Shown here in pieces: positions 42,282-50,344 of a stretch of DNA of 64,000 nucleotides (positions are counted from its first letter, which is position 1; each line of letters begins with the position of its first letter). The DNA lies in contig SFFD01000002.1 of the NCBI GenBank assembly GCA_004556975.1, forward strand, positions 1 to 64,000. The letters are read 5' to 3'. The notes under the pieces are model-generated. The model saw nothing but the letters and a program-made list of their open reading frames with translations. It was not told the origin of the DNA and ran no database searches. Origin of the DNA: Oscillospiraceae bacterium. GTDB lineage: Bacteria; Bacillota; Clostridia; Oscillospirales; Ruminococcaceae. Position numbers and translations under genes: made by a program.

Positions 42282-42875
42282 ATGACGGAAGAAATGAAAA
42301 TTGCGCAGGAAAAACGTATTCAGGCGGAAAAACGCGCGGCGGGCAAGCTTTACTGCCCGGGCGTTTTTCTTGAAGAGATGTTTTGGGCAAGGGATAAGTG
42401 CCTTGAGCTTGACAACATTCCCTATGCGGAATTTGACCGCAGGGTAAAGCTTATTCACGAGCTTTTCGGCTCTGTGGGCAAAAACGTTTTTGTGGAACGC
42501 GGATTTAAATGCGAACAGGGAAAGAATATTCACGTTGGCGACAATTTTTACTGCAATTTCAACTGCACAATTTATGATTCGTATACCGTAACAATAGGGA
42601 ACAACGTGATGATAGGGCCGAACGTTACCATATGCACCGCAACGCACCCTGTGGAAAAGGCGCTTCGCCTTGACCCGAACCAAAGCGAATACGCAAAGCC
42701 CGTTACCATATGCGACAATGTATGGATAGGGGGAGGAGTATTCATCAATCCGGGCGTTACCATAGGCGAGGGCGCCGTTATTGCCAGCGGCGCCGTGGTA
42801 ACAAAGGACGTGCCGGCGAATACCCTTGCTGCGGGCGTGCCCGCCGCCGTAAAAAAGAATATAAATAACGAATAA
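42282..42875 (+). CDS. Maltose/galactoside-type O-acetyltransferase (left-handed beta helix)
   Basis: The 197-residue protein starts with the Mac domain (EKRAAGKLYCPG) and continues with hexapeptide repeats: GKNIHVGDNFYCNFNC, VTIGNNVMIGPNVTI, then VWIGGGVFINPGVTIGEGAVIASG and AAGVPA. The His of TATHP is the usual catalytic base. Such enzymes acetylate sugars with acetyl-CoA; the substrate here is unknown. GACGGAGGA precedes the ATG. Confidence 0.92.
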   Translation: MTEEMKIAQEKRIQAEKRAAGKLYCPGVFLEEMFWARDKCLELDNIPYAEFDRRVKLIHELFGSVGKNVFVERGFKCEQGKNIHVGDNFYCNFNCTIYDSYTVTIGNNVMIGPNVTICTATHPVEKALRLDPNQSEYAKPVTICDNVWIGGGVFINPGVTIGEGAVIASGAVVTKDVPANTLAAGVPAAVKKNINNE

Positions 42876-42970
42876 CACTCCTTTTTCTATTGACAAATTT
42901 TTTCACAGGATATACTCTTATATATTATACAAGCGGAGCTGACCGCCGAGGAAAGGAAATTTTTACAGCA

Positions 42971-44329
42971 ATGCGTATTGTTATTGTCGGAGCAGGCAAG
43001 GTCGGAAGCACCCTGGCCTTTCAGCTTGTTAAAGAGGGTCACGATGTTGTTGTCATAGACACAAACGAAGAGAGAATAAAAGAGCTTCAGAATATGGCGG
43101 ATATTATGACCATATGCGGCAACGGCGCCAACGAGGAAATTCTTAAGGAGGCGGAGGTTGACCAAAGCGATATTCTTATTGCGGCAACCTCTGCGGACGA
43201 GGTGAACATGCTGGCGTGCTTTGTGGCGCGGCATATCGGCGCGGCAAAGACCATTGCAAGGGTGCGCAGCCCCGAATACCGCAACCAGCTTGAAATGATG
43301 AAGGACGAACTTGGGCTTTCAATGATAGTCAACCCGGAACGGAGCGCAGCCCACGAAATTTCAAGGATTCTTCGCTTTCCGTCGGCAAACGACGTTGAAG
43401 TTTTCTGCCGCGGTCAGGTGGAGCTTGTTGAATACAGCATTGACGGCGAAAGCCCTCTTTGCGGTCTTTCGCTTTTGGATGTCTATAAAAAATACAAGAT
43501 TAAGATTCTTGTGTGCGCCGTAAGGCGCGGCGACGAGGTAGCCATTCCAAGCGGTTCCTTTGTGCTTAAGGCGGGGGACAAAATAAACATAACCGCTTCG
43601 CCGAAGAATATATATGATTTCTTTAAAGCGATAGGAAGCTTCCGCGCGCCGGTGAAAAGCGTAATGATTATAGGCGGTTCGATGACAGCCTATTATCTTG
43701 CAAGCCAGCTTATAGACATGGGCATTAAGGTAAAGATAATCGAGCGCGACCAAAAGCGCTGTGAAGAGCTTGCGGAGCTGCTGCCGAAGGCAGCCGTCGC
43801 CTGTGCGGACGCAACTGAAAAGGACGTGCTGCTTGAAGCGGGCATTATGGAGTTCGACGGGTTCGTTGCACTTACCGGGCTTGACGAAATGAACATAATC
43901 TATGGAATGTATGCAAAGGCAAAAAACGTAAGCAAGGTTATTGCCAAAATTCAGCACATTACGTTCCGCGAGGTTATTGAGAACAGCGGAATTGAAAGCA
44001 TTATTTCGCCAAAACAGATTACCGCGGAACGCATAAGCTCCTATGTGCGGGCGGTGCAGAATTCCTTTGCGCAGAACAAGGTGGAATCTTTGCGCACCCT
44101 TGTAGGCGGGAGTGTTGAAGCGCTTGAATTTGTTGTGCGCGACCAAAGCAACTTTATCGGGGTGCCGCTTAAAGACCTTAACATAAAGAAAAACACCCTT
44201 ATTGCCGCCATAGTCCGCCACGGTTCGGTTATAATTCCGGGCGGCGGCGACTGTATTCGTTTCGGGGATTCCGTAATAGTTATCACCGCAGGAATGATAA
44301 TTGACGAGCTTGGCGACATAATGAGGTGA
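42971..44329 (+). CDS. trkA: Trk potassium uptake regulatory subunit TrkA
   Basis: TrkA is the cytoplasmic NAD(H)- and nucleotide-binding gate controller of the TrkH channel. The 452-residue product has two RCK units: IVGAGKVGSTLAFQLVKEG at the N-terminus and IGGSMTAYYLASQLIDMG near residue 236, each followed by a TrkA-C domain. AGGAAA precedes the ATG at 42971; an in-frame TTG further left lies inside a TTGACA. A -35-like TTGACA (42890) and TATACT (42911) are present but only 15 bp apart. It is followed by trkH at 4 bp. Confidence 0.94.
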   Translation: MRIVIVGAGKVGSTLAFQLVKEGHDVVVIDTNEERIKELQNMADIMTICGNGANEEILKEAEVDQSDILIAATSADEVNMLACFVARHIGAAKTIARVRSPEYRNQLEMMKDELGLSMIVNPERSAAHEISRILRFPSANDVEVFCRGQVELVEYSIDGESPLCGLSLLDVYKKYKIKILVCAVRRGDEVAIPSGSFVLKAGDKINITASPKNIYDFFKAIGSFRAPVKSVMIIGGSMTAYYLASQLIDMGIKVKIIERDQKRCEELAELLPKAAVACADATEKDVLLEAGIMEFDGFVALTGLDEMNIIYGMYAKAKNVSKVIAKIQHITFREVIENSGIESIISPKQITAERISSYVRAVQNSFAQNKVESLRTLVGGSVEALEFVVRDQSNFIGVPLKDLNIKKNTLIAAIVRHGSVIIPGGGDCIRFGDSVIVITAGMIIDELGDIMR

Positions 44330-44333
44330 TTTT

Positions 44334-45782
44334 ATGAACCACAGAATGATACGCTATATAATCAGCATGTTCCTTCGGGCAGAAGCGGCGTTTATGGTTC
44401 TTCCGATTTTTGTATGCCTTTATTACAAGGATTTTGATGAAATTCTGCCGTTTGTCTGCAGCATTGCGATGACCCTTGCGGCGGCGCTTTTGCTTGGAAT
44501 AAAAAAGCCGGAAAACGACGCCGTTTTTGCAAGAGAAAGCTTTATTTCCGTTGCTCTCGGCTGGATTTTGATTGCGCTTTTCGGCGCGCTGCCGTTTTAT
44601 ATAAGCGGGTCTATACCCAATATAATCGACTGCATTTTTGAAACGGTTTCGGGCTTTACCACCACCGGCGCGACAATTCTTGACACGGTGGAGCACCTTC
44701 CCAAGGGGATACTTTTCTGGCGGGCGTTCACCCACTGGATTGGCGGCATGGGCGTGCTTGTCTTTTTGCTTATGCTTACCCAGATTTCGGAAGGAAACGC
44801 CATGTATATTATGCGCGCAGAGGTGCCCGGCCCTTCGGTGGGCAAAATTGCCCCGCGTATGAGGTCAAATTCGCTTATTCTTTACGGCATATATACCGCC
44901 CTTACCCTTTTGGAAGCGATTATTCTTACCGCGGAGGGTCTTACGGTGTTTGACGCCGTTACCACCGCCATGAGCACGGCGGGCACCGGCGGATTTTCGG
45001 TGCGCGACCTTGGAATTGCGGCCTACGGCAGCCCTGCTGTGGACTGGACCGTTGCAATATTTATGATTCTTTTCGGAATAAACTTTAACCTTTATTACCT
45101 GCTTATTTTCGGAAGATTACGCCAGATGCTTGCAAGCGAGGAGCTTAAGATATATCTTGCCATAATCGCGGCAGCAACGGTGACCATAAGCATAAACGTA
45201 GCCGGATTTTACAGCAGCTTTGGAGAAGCCGTTCGCAAAGCGTTCTTTCAGGTTGCGTCAATCATTACCACAACGGGCTTTTCAAACGTTGAGTTTATGG
45301 CGTGGCCGCAGTTTAGCCGGGCGGTGATTCTTATGCTTTTGTTCACCGGCGCGTGCGCGGGTTCCACGGCAGGCGGAATAAAGATAAGCAGAATTGCCAT
45401 TATGGCAAAGGCGGTTTACCGCTCTATTCACCAGCTTGCCCACCCGCACGAGGTTTCGTGCATAAAGTTTGAGGGCAAGGTGGTTGACAGAGAGACAAGA
45501 AGCTTTGTGTGCACATATATGACGGTATTTTTTCTTATTCTGTTCATAAGCACATTTTTTGCCATGCTTCAGGGGCACGATTTTGAAACGTCATTCAGCG
45601 CAATGCTTTCGTGCTTTAATAACGTGGGCCCGGCGCTGGGTCTGGTCGGTCATTCCGGCAACTATAACATTTTTAACGGCTCAATAAAGCTTTTTATGTC
45701 TCTTATAATGCTTATAGGAAGGCTTGAGATTTTCCCCGTGCTGATTCTGTTTATGCCGTCCACGTGGGAAAAACATTCCTGA
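44334..45782 (+). CDS. trkH: Trk potassium transporter membrane subunit TrkH
   Basis: TrkH forms the ion path for K+ uptake. The 482-residue protein has four membrane-pore-membrane repeats with filter loops TTTGATIL, STAGTGGFS, TTTGFSNV and NNVGPALGLVG, each carrying the central Gly. GAGGTGA from the end of trkA supplies the ribosome site, so the two subunits are coupled. Confidence 0.95.
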   Translation: MNHRMIRYIISMFLRAEAAFMVLPIFVCLYYKDFDEILPFVCSIAMTLAAALLLGIKKPENDAVFARESFISVALGWILIALFGALPFYISGSIPNIIDCIFETVSGFTTTGATILDTVEHLPKGILFWRAFTHWIGGMGVLVFLLMLTQISEGNAMYIMRAEVPGPSVGKIAPRMRSNSLILYGIYTALTLLEAIILTAEGLTVFDAVTTAMSTAGTGGFSVRDLGIAAYGSPAVDWTVAIFMILFGINFNLYYLLIFGRLRQMLASEELKIYLAIIAAATVTISINVAGFYSSFGEAVRKAFFQVASIITTTGFSNVEFMAWPQFSRAVILMLLFTGACAGSTAGGIKISRIAIMAKAVYRSIHQLAHPHEVSCIKFEGKVVDRETRSFVCTYMTVFFLILFISTFFAMLQGHDFETSFSAMLSCFNNVGPALGLVGHSGNYNIFNGSIKLFMSLIMLIGRLEIFPVLILFMPSTWEKHS

Positions 45783-45813
45783 AATATATTTAAAAAATGA
45801 GAGGAAGAAAAAA

Positions 45814-46278
45814 ATGAAAAACAAAGCAAAAGGTTTTTTTACGGAATTTAAGGAGTTCATTTCAAGAGGCAACGTGCTTGATATGGCGGTTGGCGTAATT
45901 ATTGCCACGGCCTTCGGAAAAATTACGACTTCTCTTGTAAACGATGTGTTTATGCCCCTTATCGGCTGGCTTATCGGAGAAATCGACCTTACTAAGCTTA
46001 ACATAACCCTTTCGCCGGCGGTACTTGACGCAGAGGGCGCGGTGGTAAAAGAAGCGGTTGTAATCGGAATAGGCACTTTTGTTTCGACAATAATCGACTT
46101 TATTCTTGTGGCATTTATCATATTTGTTATGATAAAGGCGTTCAACAGAGCCAAGGAAAAGGCGGAAAGCCTTAAGAAGAAAGAGGAGGAAGAAGCCGCC
46201 GCGGAGGAGCCCGCTCCGGAGCCTTCGGAAGAGGTCAAGCTTCTTATCGAGATAAGAGACCTTCTTAAAAAAGAATAA
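45814..46278 (+). CDS. mscL: Large-conductance mechanosensitive channel MscL
   Basis: MscL opens at high membrane tension to release solutes. The 154-residue product has the amphipathic N-terminus and first helix FISRGNVLDMAVGVIIATAF, a periplasmic loop, the second helix IIDFILVAFIIFVMIKAF, and a Glu/Ala/Lys-rich C-terminal bundle. GAGAGGAAG precedes the ATG. Following trkAH, it suggests a locus for turgor and ion balance. Confidence 0.95.
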   Translation: MKNKAKGFFTEFKEFISRGNVLDMAVGVIIATAFGKITTSLVNDVFMPLIGWLIGEIDLTKLNITLSPAVLDAEGAVVKEAVVIGIGTFVSTIIDFILVAFIIFVMIKAFNRAKEKAESLKKKEEEEAAAEEPAPEPSEEVKLLIEIRDLLKKE

Positions 46279-46283
46279 AAGCA

Positions 46284-47186
46284 GTGCGGCGGCTTGAATA
46301 TATTATTGAGCAGAAGGACGAAGGCAGGCGCGCCTGCGATTTTCTGCGCAGGGAACAGCATTTTTCATATGCGCTTATTGTAAAGCTGCGCCACGCGCCG
46401 GAATCCCTTCGGCTGGACGGAGAATTCATTCGCACCATAGACCGGCTTAAGGCCGGAAGCGTGCTTTCCGTCACGCTTCCGGAAACGGCGGGCGAAGCCG
46501 CGCCGAACGGCAAAATTTCCGTTTCGGTGATGTATGAGGACGAGGATATTGTTGTGTTTGACAAGCCCGCGGGGGTGCCCGTGCACCCTTCAAAGGGGCA
46601 CCAGACAGATACCCTTGCGAACCTGTACGCGGCGAAATATCCGGGTTCGCGCTTTCGCGTAATAGGGCGGCTTGATATGGACACTTCCGGCGTTGTTCTT
46701 GCGGCAAAAAACGCCCACGCGGCGGCGGTGCTTACCGACAGCGAAATAAAAAAAGGCTATATCGCCGTTACGGAGGGCGTTCCGGCGCCGACGGAGGGTC
46801 GCATTGACGCGCCTATTGACGACACAGACCCCAAAGCGCACAGAAGATTTGTTGCAGAGGGCGGCCGCGCCGCGGTTACGGATTACCGGGTTATAAAATC
46901 CGGCGGCGGGCTTGCCGCTTTAAAGGTTTTTCCGAAAACGGGGCGCACCCACCAGATAAGGGTGCATATGTCGTATATCGGCTGCCCGCTTTCGGGCGAC
47001 GAGCTTTACGGCGGCAGCCGCGGGCGGATAAACCGCCACGCGCTGCACAGGTTTTATCTTGAATTTTGCCACCCGGAAAGCGGAAAGCAAATGGAGTTCC
47101 GTTCCCCGCTGCCGCAGGATATGCAAAAGCTTTTGGATGAAATGAGCACAGAGGAAAGGACTGAAAAAGATGAGCAGGGATATTAA
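46284..47186 (+). CDS. RluA/RluD-family pseudouridine synthase
   Basis: The 300-residue protein has an N-terminal S4-like segment (RACDFLRREQHFSYALIVKLR) and the RluA-family catalytic motif GRLDMDTSGVVLAAK near residue 127, with GRTHQIRVHM and a C-terminal HRFYLEF. It makes pseudouridine in rRNA or tRNA; the site cannot be told. The start is GTG, 5 bp after mscL, with no good ribosome site. The end overlaps the next gene by 17 bp. Confidence 0.9.
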   Translation: MRRLEYIIEQKDEGRRACDFLRREQHFSYALIVKLRHAPESLRLDGEFIRTIDRLKAGSVLSVTLPETAGEAAPNGKISVSVMYEDEDIVVFDKPAGVPVHPSKGHQTDTLANLYAAKYPGSRFRVIGRLDMDTSGVVLAAKNAHAAAVLTDSEIKKGYIAVTEGVPAPTEGRIDAPIDDTDPKAHRRFVAEGGRAAVTDYRVIKSGGGLAALKVFPKTGRTHQIRVHMSYIGCPLSGDELYGGSRGRINRHALHRFYLEFCHPESGKQMEFRSPLPQDMQKLLDEMSTEERTEKDEQGY

Positions 47187-47874
47187 AAATTTCAACAACG
47201 GAATTGACGTGGATTCCGTTGCGGACAGAATAGCGGCCGGGGATAACGACGCCCTTGCACAGTTTTTTTCCGACGCCGCAGGAGCGGAATTTCTTGTTCC
47301 GTTTAAAGGAAGCCCCAACAACCTGGCGGTTCTTAATTCGCCGGAGGGCGAAAAAATGCTTCCTGCCTTTTCGAGCTATGAAGCGTTTGAAAAATGCCCC
47401 CTTGAAAAGAAAAACGCCGTTATAATGCCGTTTTCACGCCTTGATAAAATTGTGGGGGAAAGCAGGGGCGCAATAGACGGGCTTGTAATCAATCCCCACG
47501 GAAAAGCGCTTGTGTGCAAAAAACAGCCGGGTGGCGCTTCGCCGACCTATCAGAAAAACGAAGGCCCGCAAAGCTTCAGGCTTTCAAAGCCTGCCTCCGT
47601 GCCGGAGGCTATTCCGGCGGTGCTTTCGGGTTTTTTCGCGGGAACGGGAAAGGTGTATAAGGCATATCTGCTTTGGGCGCAGAAAAACGCCGAAATTGTT
47701 CCGCACCTTTTTCTTGTGGTGGATTTTGACGGAAAGCCGGAGGAGCTTTTTCCGAAAATCGGCGAGGTGCTTCGCCCGTATTTCGGCGAGGGCGACAGGG
47801 TAGAAATGGCAAAGGCGGACTTAAAACTGCTTGAAGCCGCGGAAAAGGTGACAAAGCCGTTTTATAAAAAATAA
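47170..47874 (+). CDS. SseB-like protein with enhanced-serine-sensitivity domain architecture
   Basis: The 234-residue protein fits the SseB family: an N-terminal part with AEFLVPF, LPAFSSYEAFEKC and GLVINPHGKALV, and a C-terminal part (SseB-C) with VYKAYLLWAQKNAEIVPHLFLVVDF. GAGGAAAGGA precedes the ATG inside the pseudouridine synthase gene. The biochemical role of the family is unclear. Remarkably, its last 50 codons, stop and terminator hairpin are repeated five more times directly downstream. Confidence 0.8.
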   Translation: MSRDIKNFNNGIDVDSVADRIAAGDNDALAQFFSDAAGAEFLVPFKGSPNNLAVLNSPEGEKMLPAFSSYEAFEKCPLEKKNAVIMPFSRLDKIVGESRGAIDGLVINPHGKALVCKKQPGGASPTYQKNEGPQSFRLSKPASVPEAIPAVLSGFFAGTGKVYKAYLLWAQKNAEIVPHLFLVVDFDGKPEELFPKIGEVLRPYFGEGDRVEMAKADLKLLEAAEKVTKPFYKK

Positions 47875-48810
47875 AATGCACCCCGCCCGCAAAGGGCGGG
47901 GCGCTGCTGTTTTTGACGGAAAGCCGGAGGAGCTTTTTCCGAAAATCGGCGAGGTGCTTCGCCCGTATTTCGGCGAGGGCGACAGGGTAGAAATGGCAAA
48001 AGCGGACTTAAAGCTGCTTGAAGCGGCGGAAAAGGTGACAAAGCCGTTTTATAAAAAATAAAAATGCACCCCGCCCGCAAAGGGCGGGGCGCTGCTGCTT
48101 TTAACGGAAAGCCGGAGGAGCTTTTTCCGAAAATCGGCGAGGTGCTTCGCCCGTATTTCGGCGAGGGCGACAGGGTAGAAATGGCAAAGGCGGACTTAAA
48201 GCTGCTTGAAGCGGCGGAAAAGGTGACGAAACCGTTTTATAAAAAATAAAATGCACCCCTCCCGCAAAAGGCGGGGCGCTGCTGCTTTTGACGGAAAGCC
48301 GGAGGAGCTTTTTCCGAAAATCGGCGAGGTGCTTCGCCCGTATTTCGGCGAGGGCGGCAGGGTAGAAATGGCAAAAGCGGACTTAAAACTGCTTGAAGCG
48401 GCGGAAAAGGTGACAAAGCCGTTTTATAAAAAATAAAATGCGCCCCGCCCGCAAAGGGCGGGGCGCTGCTGCTTTTGACGAAAAGCCGGAGGAACTTTTT
48501 CCGAAAATCGGCGAGGTGCTTCGCCCGTATTTCGGCGAGGGTGACAAAATCGAAATGGCAAAAGCGGACTTAAAGCCGCTTGAAGCGGCGGAAAAAGTGA
48601 CAAAGCCGTTTTATAAAAAATAAAATGCGCCCCGCCCGCAAAGGGCGGGGCGCTGCTGCTTTTGACGGAAAGCCGGAGGAACTTTTTCCGAAAATCGGCG
48701 AGGTGCTTCGCCCGTATTTCGGCGAGGGCGACCGGGTAGAAATGGCAAAGGCGGACTTAAAGCTGCTTGAAGCGGCGGAAAAGGTGACAAAGCCGTTTTA
48801 TAAAAAATAA
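47724..48810 (+). repeat. Tandem array: six copies of a 187-bp unit holding a gene tail plus terminator
   Basis: Units start at TTTTGACGG at 47724, 47911, 48099, 48286, 48473 and 48660 (steps 187, 188, 187, 187, 187). Each unit carries the last 50 codons of the SseB-like gene, its stop codon, and the hairpin CCCCGCCC GCAAA GGGCGGGG. The first copy is the real gene end. The later ones have an ATG eight bases after each hairpin-side stop region and stay open for 61 codons, but lack ribosome sites. Copies differ by a few substitutions; copy five (48473) is the most diverged, with GAC AAA ATC instead of GAC AGG GTA. Confidence 0.95.
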
Positions 48811-48832
48811 ACAGCACAATTTAAGCAAAAAT

Positions 48833-48873
48833 AATAGAGGTTATTTTCCCGCGGGAAATAACCTCTATTTTTA
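48833..48873. terminator. Bidirectional terminator after the tandem array
   Basis: AATAGAGGTTATTT and AATAACCTCTATT are complementary around a CCCGCGGG core and flanked by A and T runs. It separates the array from the convergent AraC-type gene. Confidence 0.92.
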
Positions 48874-48901
48874 TGTATAGAAGCACTTGTTTATGGAGCT
48901 A

Positions 48902-49219
48902 TTAAGCGTTCATTCTGCTTTTGCCGGGGCGAATGCCAAAGCGGCGCTTATATGCGCGGCAAAAGCCGCTTGCGGTTTCATATCCGAATTTTTCGGCAAT
49001 GTCGCAGATGCGGTTTCCGCCGAATTCCTTCTGCGCAAGCTCAAGGCGCCTGTCCCTCACAAAGCTCATAACGCTTTTGCCGGTGCATTCCTTAAAAAGG
49101 CGGCTGAAATGATATACGGAATACCCCGCGTTTGCCGCGATTATATCCGGAGAAAGCTTTTCATCAAGGTGTTCTTCAATATATTCTATGCTTTTGTTTA
49201 CAATTTTTCCGTGATCCAT
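48902..49219 (-). CDS. Stand-alone AraC-type DNA-binding regulator
   Basis: The 105-residue protein consists of only the double helix-turn-helix of AraC proteins: IIAANAGYSVYHFSRLFKEC and ICDIAEKFGYETASGFCRAY with the closing RRFGIRPGKSR. There is no ligand-binding domain, as in MarA/SoxS, or else a C-terminal effector domain has been lost at the terminator. CGGAGGTG lies 7 bp before the ATG. Two terminators and a cobalamin riboswitch lie upstream on the same strand, so its expression may depend on B12. Targets are unknown. Confidence 0.87.
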   Translation of the reverse strand: MDHGKIVNKSIEYIEEHLDEKLSPDIIAANAGYSVYHFSRLFKECTGKSVMSFVRDRRLELAQKEFGGNRICDIAEKFGYETASGFCRAYKRRFGIRPGKSRMNA

Positions 49220-49302
49220 ATTTAACACCTCCGAAGTATTTTGACGGGAGGCGATGCGGATACAAAAGGGAGTGAGAATCTTTTCTATCCGCACCGCGCG
49301 GC

Positions 49303-49341
49303 AAAAAAAGCGAATTTCCGTGGCTTTCGGAAATCCGCTTT
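49303..49341 (-). terminator. Second terminator between riboswitch and AraC gene
   Basis: On the minus strand AAAGCGGATTTCCG pairs with CGGAAATTCGCTTT (one wobble) and is followed by a T-run. Confidence 0.82.
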
Positions 49342-49362
49342 GAATTTTAATACTCCGCGTAT

Positions 49363-49387
49363 AAAAAAAGCTGCCAACACGGCAGCC
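49363..49387 (-). terminator. Riboswitch-proximal terminator
   Basis: On the minus strand GCTGCC GTGTT GGCAGC is followed by TTTTTTT. It stands about 55 bp after the B12 box and is the likely expression platform or read-through control point. Confidence 0.85.
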
Positions 49388-49442
49388 CATATAAATACAC
49401 TTTGTTTATGTGGACTTCCCTTAACCCGAGAATGACCTTTAC

Positions 49443-49625
49443 GGAAATTATCCTGACTTATGCTTCATCCTCCAAGAGCGCCTTCCCGTTTTATAACAGT
49501 GGCACAATGCTCTTTTCGTCCGCAAATACAGTTGAGGTAACAGTAACGGAATCACACCGTTTTCCGTTCGGCTTTGCAAAAACCGAACCCATATGGCAAC
49601 CGCAAGACCCACGATATTCACTTTT
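49443..49625 (-). promoter_or_regulatory. Cobalamin riboswitch
   Basis: Read on the minus strand, the region carries the conserved cobalamin-aptamer elements in order: AACGGTGTGATTCCGTTACT, CTCAACTGTA, GTGCCACTG, GGGAAGGCGC, GGAGGATGAAGC, and the B12-box AAGTCAGGATAATTTCC at its 3' end (49443-49459). A promoter stands directly upstream. An open frame exists on the plus strand here, but the structural motifs explain the conservation better. The next gene on this strand is the AraC-type regulator, not a B12 synthesis or transport gene. Confidence 0.88.
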
Positions 49626-49638
49626 TAAGCTTGATTAT

Positions 49639-49667
49639 ATTTTAGCACCCTTTAACGGAATAATCAA
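49639..49667 (-). promoter_or_regulatory. SigA-type promoter of the riboswitch transcript
   Basis: On the minus strand TTGATT (49667-49662) and TAAAAT (49644-49639) are 17 bp apart, so the aptamer starts a new transcript just after cobO. Confidence 0.75.
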
Positions 49668-49675
49668 GGGTATTT

Positions 49676-50179
49676 TTACATTTCCGGCACGGATTTCGGT
49701 AATTTTTCAGATTCCACAACCGTAACCACATCGCAAAGCGCTTTTAGGTCACATCCGGCATATCTTCCGGTAAAAACAAGGTCGGTGGAAGGCGCTTTCA
49801 GCGCAATAAGCTCCTTTATGTCATCAATGGAAATCAGTCCGAAATACATGGGAATTGTAATTTCGTCAAGCACCACAAGACCGAAGCCTGCGCTGCAAAG
49901 CGCCTGTTTTGCTCTGGCAAGACCTTTTTTGGCGCAGTCAAAATCCTTTGCGTCCGGTTCGCGCCCGCAGATACAGCCGGTTCCGCAGCCGAACTGTGCG
50001 GTAACTACCCCGGGAATGGCTTTGCGCAGCGCCATAATGTCGCCCTTGGGGTCATCCTTGATGAACTGACCGATGAAAACGCGCTTTCCCGCGCCCGCAA
50101 AGCGCAGCGCAAGCCCAAGCGCCATGGTGGTTTTGCCCTTTCCGTCGCCGGTATAAAGCCTTATATGACCCTTTTCCAC
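49676..50179 (-). CDS. cobO: Cob(I)yrinic acid a,c-diamide adenosyltransferase
   Basis: This enzyme (CobO/CobA/BtuR family) adds the adenosyl group to corrinoids. The 167-residue product has the P-loop GDGKGKTTMALGLALR near residue 11, QFIKDDPKGD, and the VLDEITIPMYFGLI motif typical of the family. The start is GTG with GGAGG 7 bp upstream. It has its own promoter and is followed by the separate riboswitch transcript. Confidence 0.94.
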   Translation of the reverse strand: MEKGHIRLYTGDGKGKTTMALGLALRFAGAGKRVFIGQFIKDDPKGDIMALRKAIPGVVTAQFGCGTGCICGREPDAKDFDCAKKGLARAKQALCSAGFGLVVLDEITIPMYFGLISIDDIKELIALKAPSTDLVFTGRYAGCDLKALCDVVTVVESEKLPKSVPEM

Positions 50180-50213
50180 GGTTTGCGCCTCCTTTGCCTT
50201 TTGCTACACATTG

Positions 50214-50242
50214 ATTATATATCACCGGGCTGAAAAATTCAA
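50214..50242 (-). promoter_or_regulatory. SigA-type promoter of cobO
   Basis: On the minus strand TTGAAT (50242-50237) and TATAAT (50219-50214) are separated by 17 bp. Confidence 0.82.
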
Positions 50243-50269
50243 TAGTTTACTTCGGAAACATTTTTTGAC

Positions 50270-50298
50270 TTGAACGGAGAGGAAGCTTCTGCTATAAT
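50270..50298 (+). promoter_or_regulatory. SigA-type promoter of the lipoprotein gene
   Basis: TTGAAC (50270-50275) and TATAAT (50293-50298) are separated by 17 bp. The predicted start near 50305 supports the ATG at 50345 rather than earlier codons. Confidence 0.8.
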
Positions 50299-50344
50299 GA
50301 AAAAAACAAGGCTCACAAAAAACGAAAAAAGAGGGCGCAAAAAA

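Noticed and set aside
47876..48810. Five separate 61-residue genes in the tandem array
   Set aside because: They have no ribosome sites, start inside or next to the hairpin and are copies of the SseB-like gene end; I treat them as repeat units.
47724..48810. CRISPR array
   Set aside because: Units are adjacent with no unique spacers, 187 bp long, and contain a coding tail and a terminator. No cas genes are present.
49402..49725. A 107-codon plus-strand frame across the region after cobO
   Set aside because: It covers the cobalamin aptamer, lacks a ribosome site and shows no protein pattern; conserved riboswitch elements on the other strand explain the sequence.
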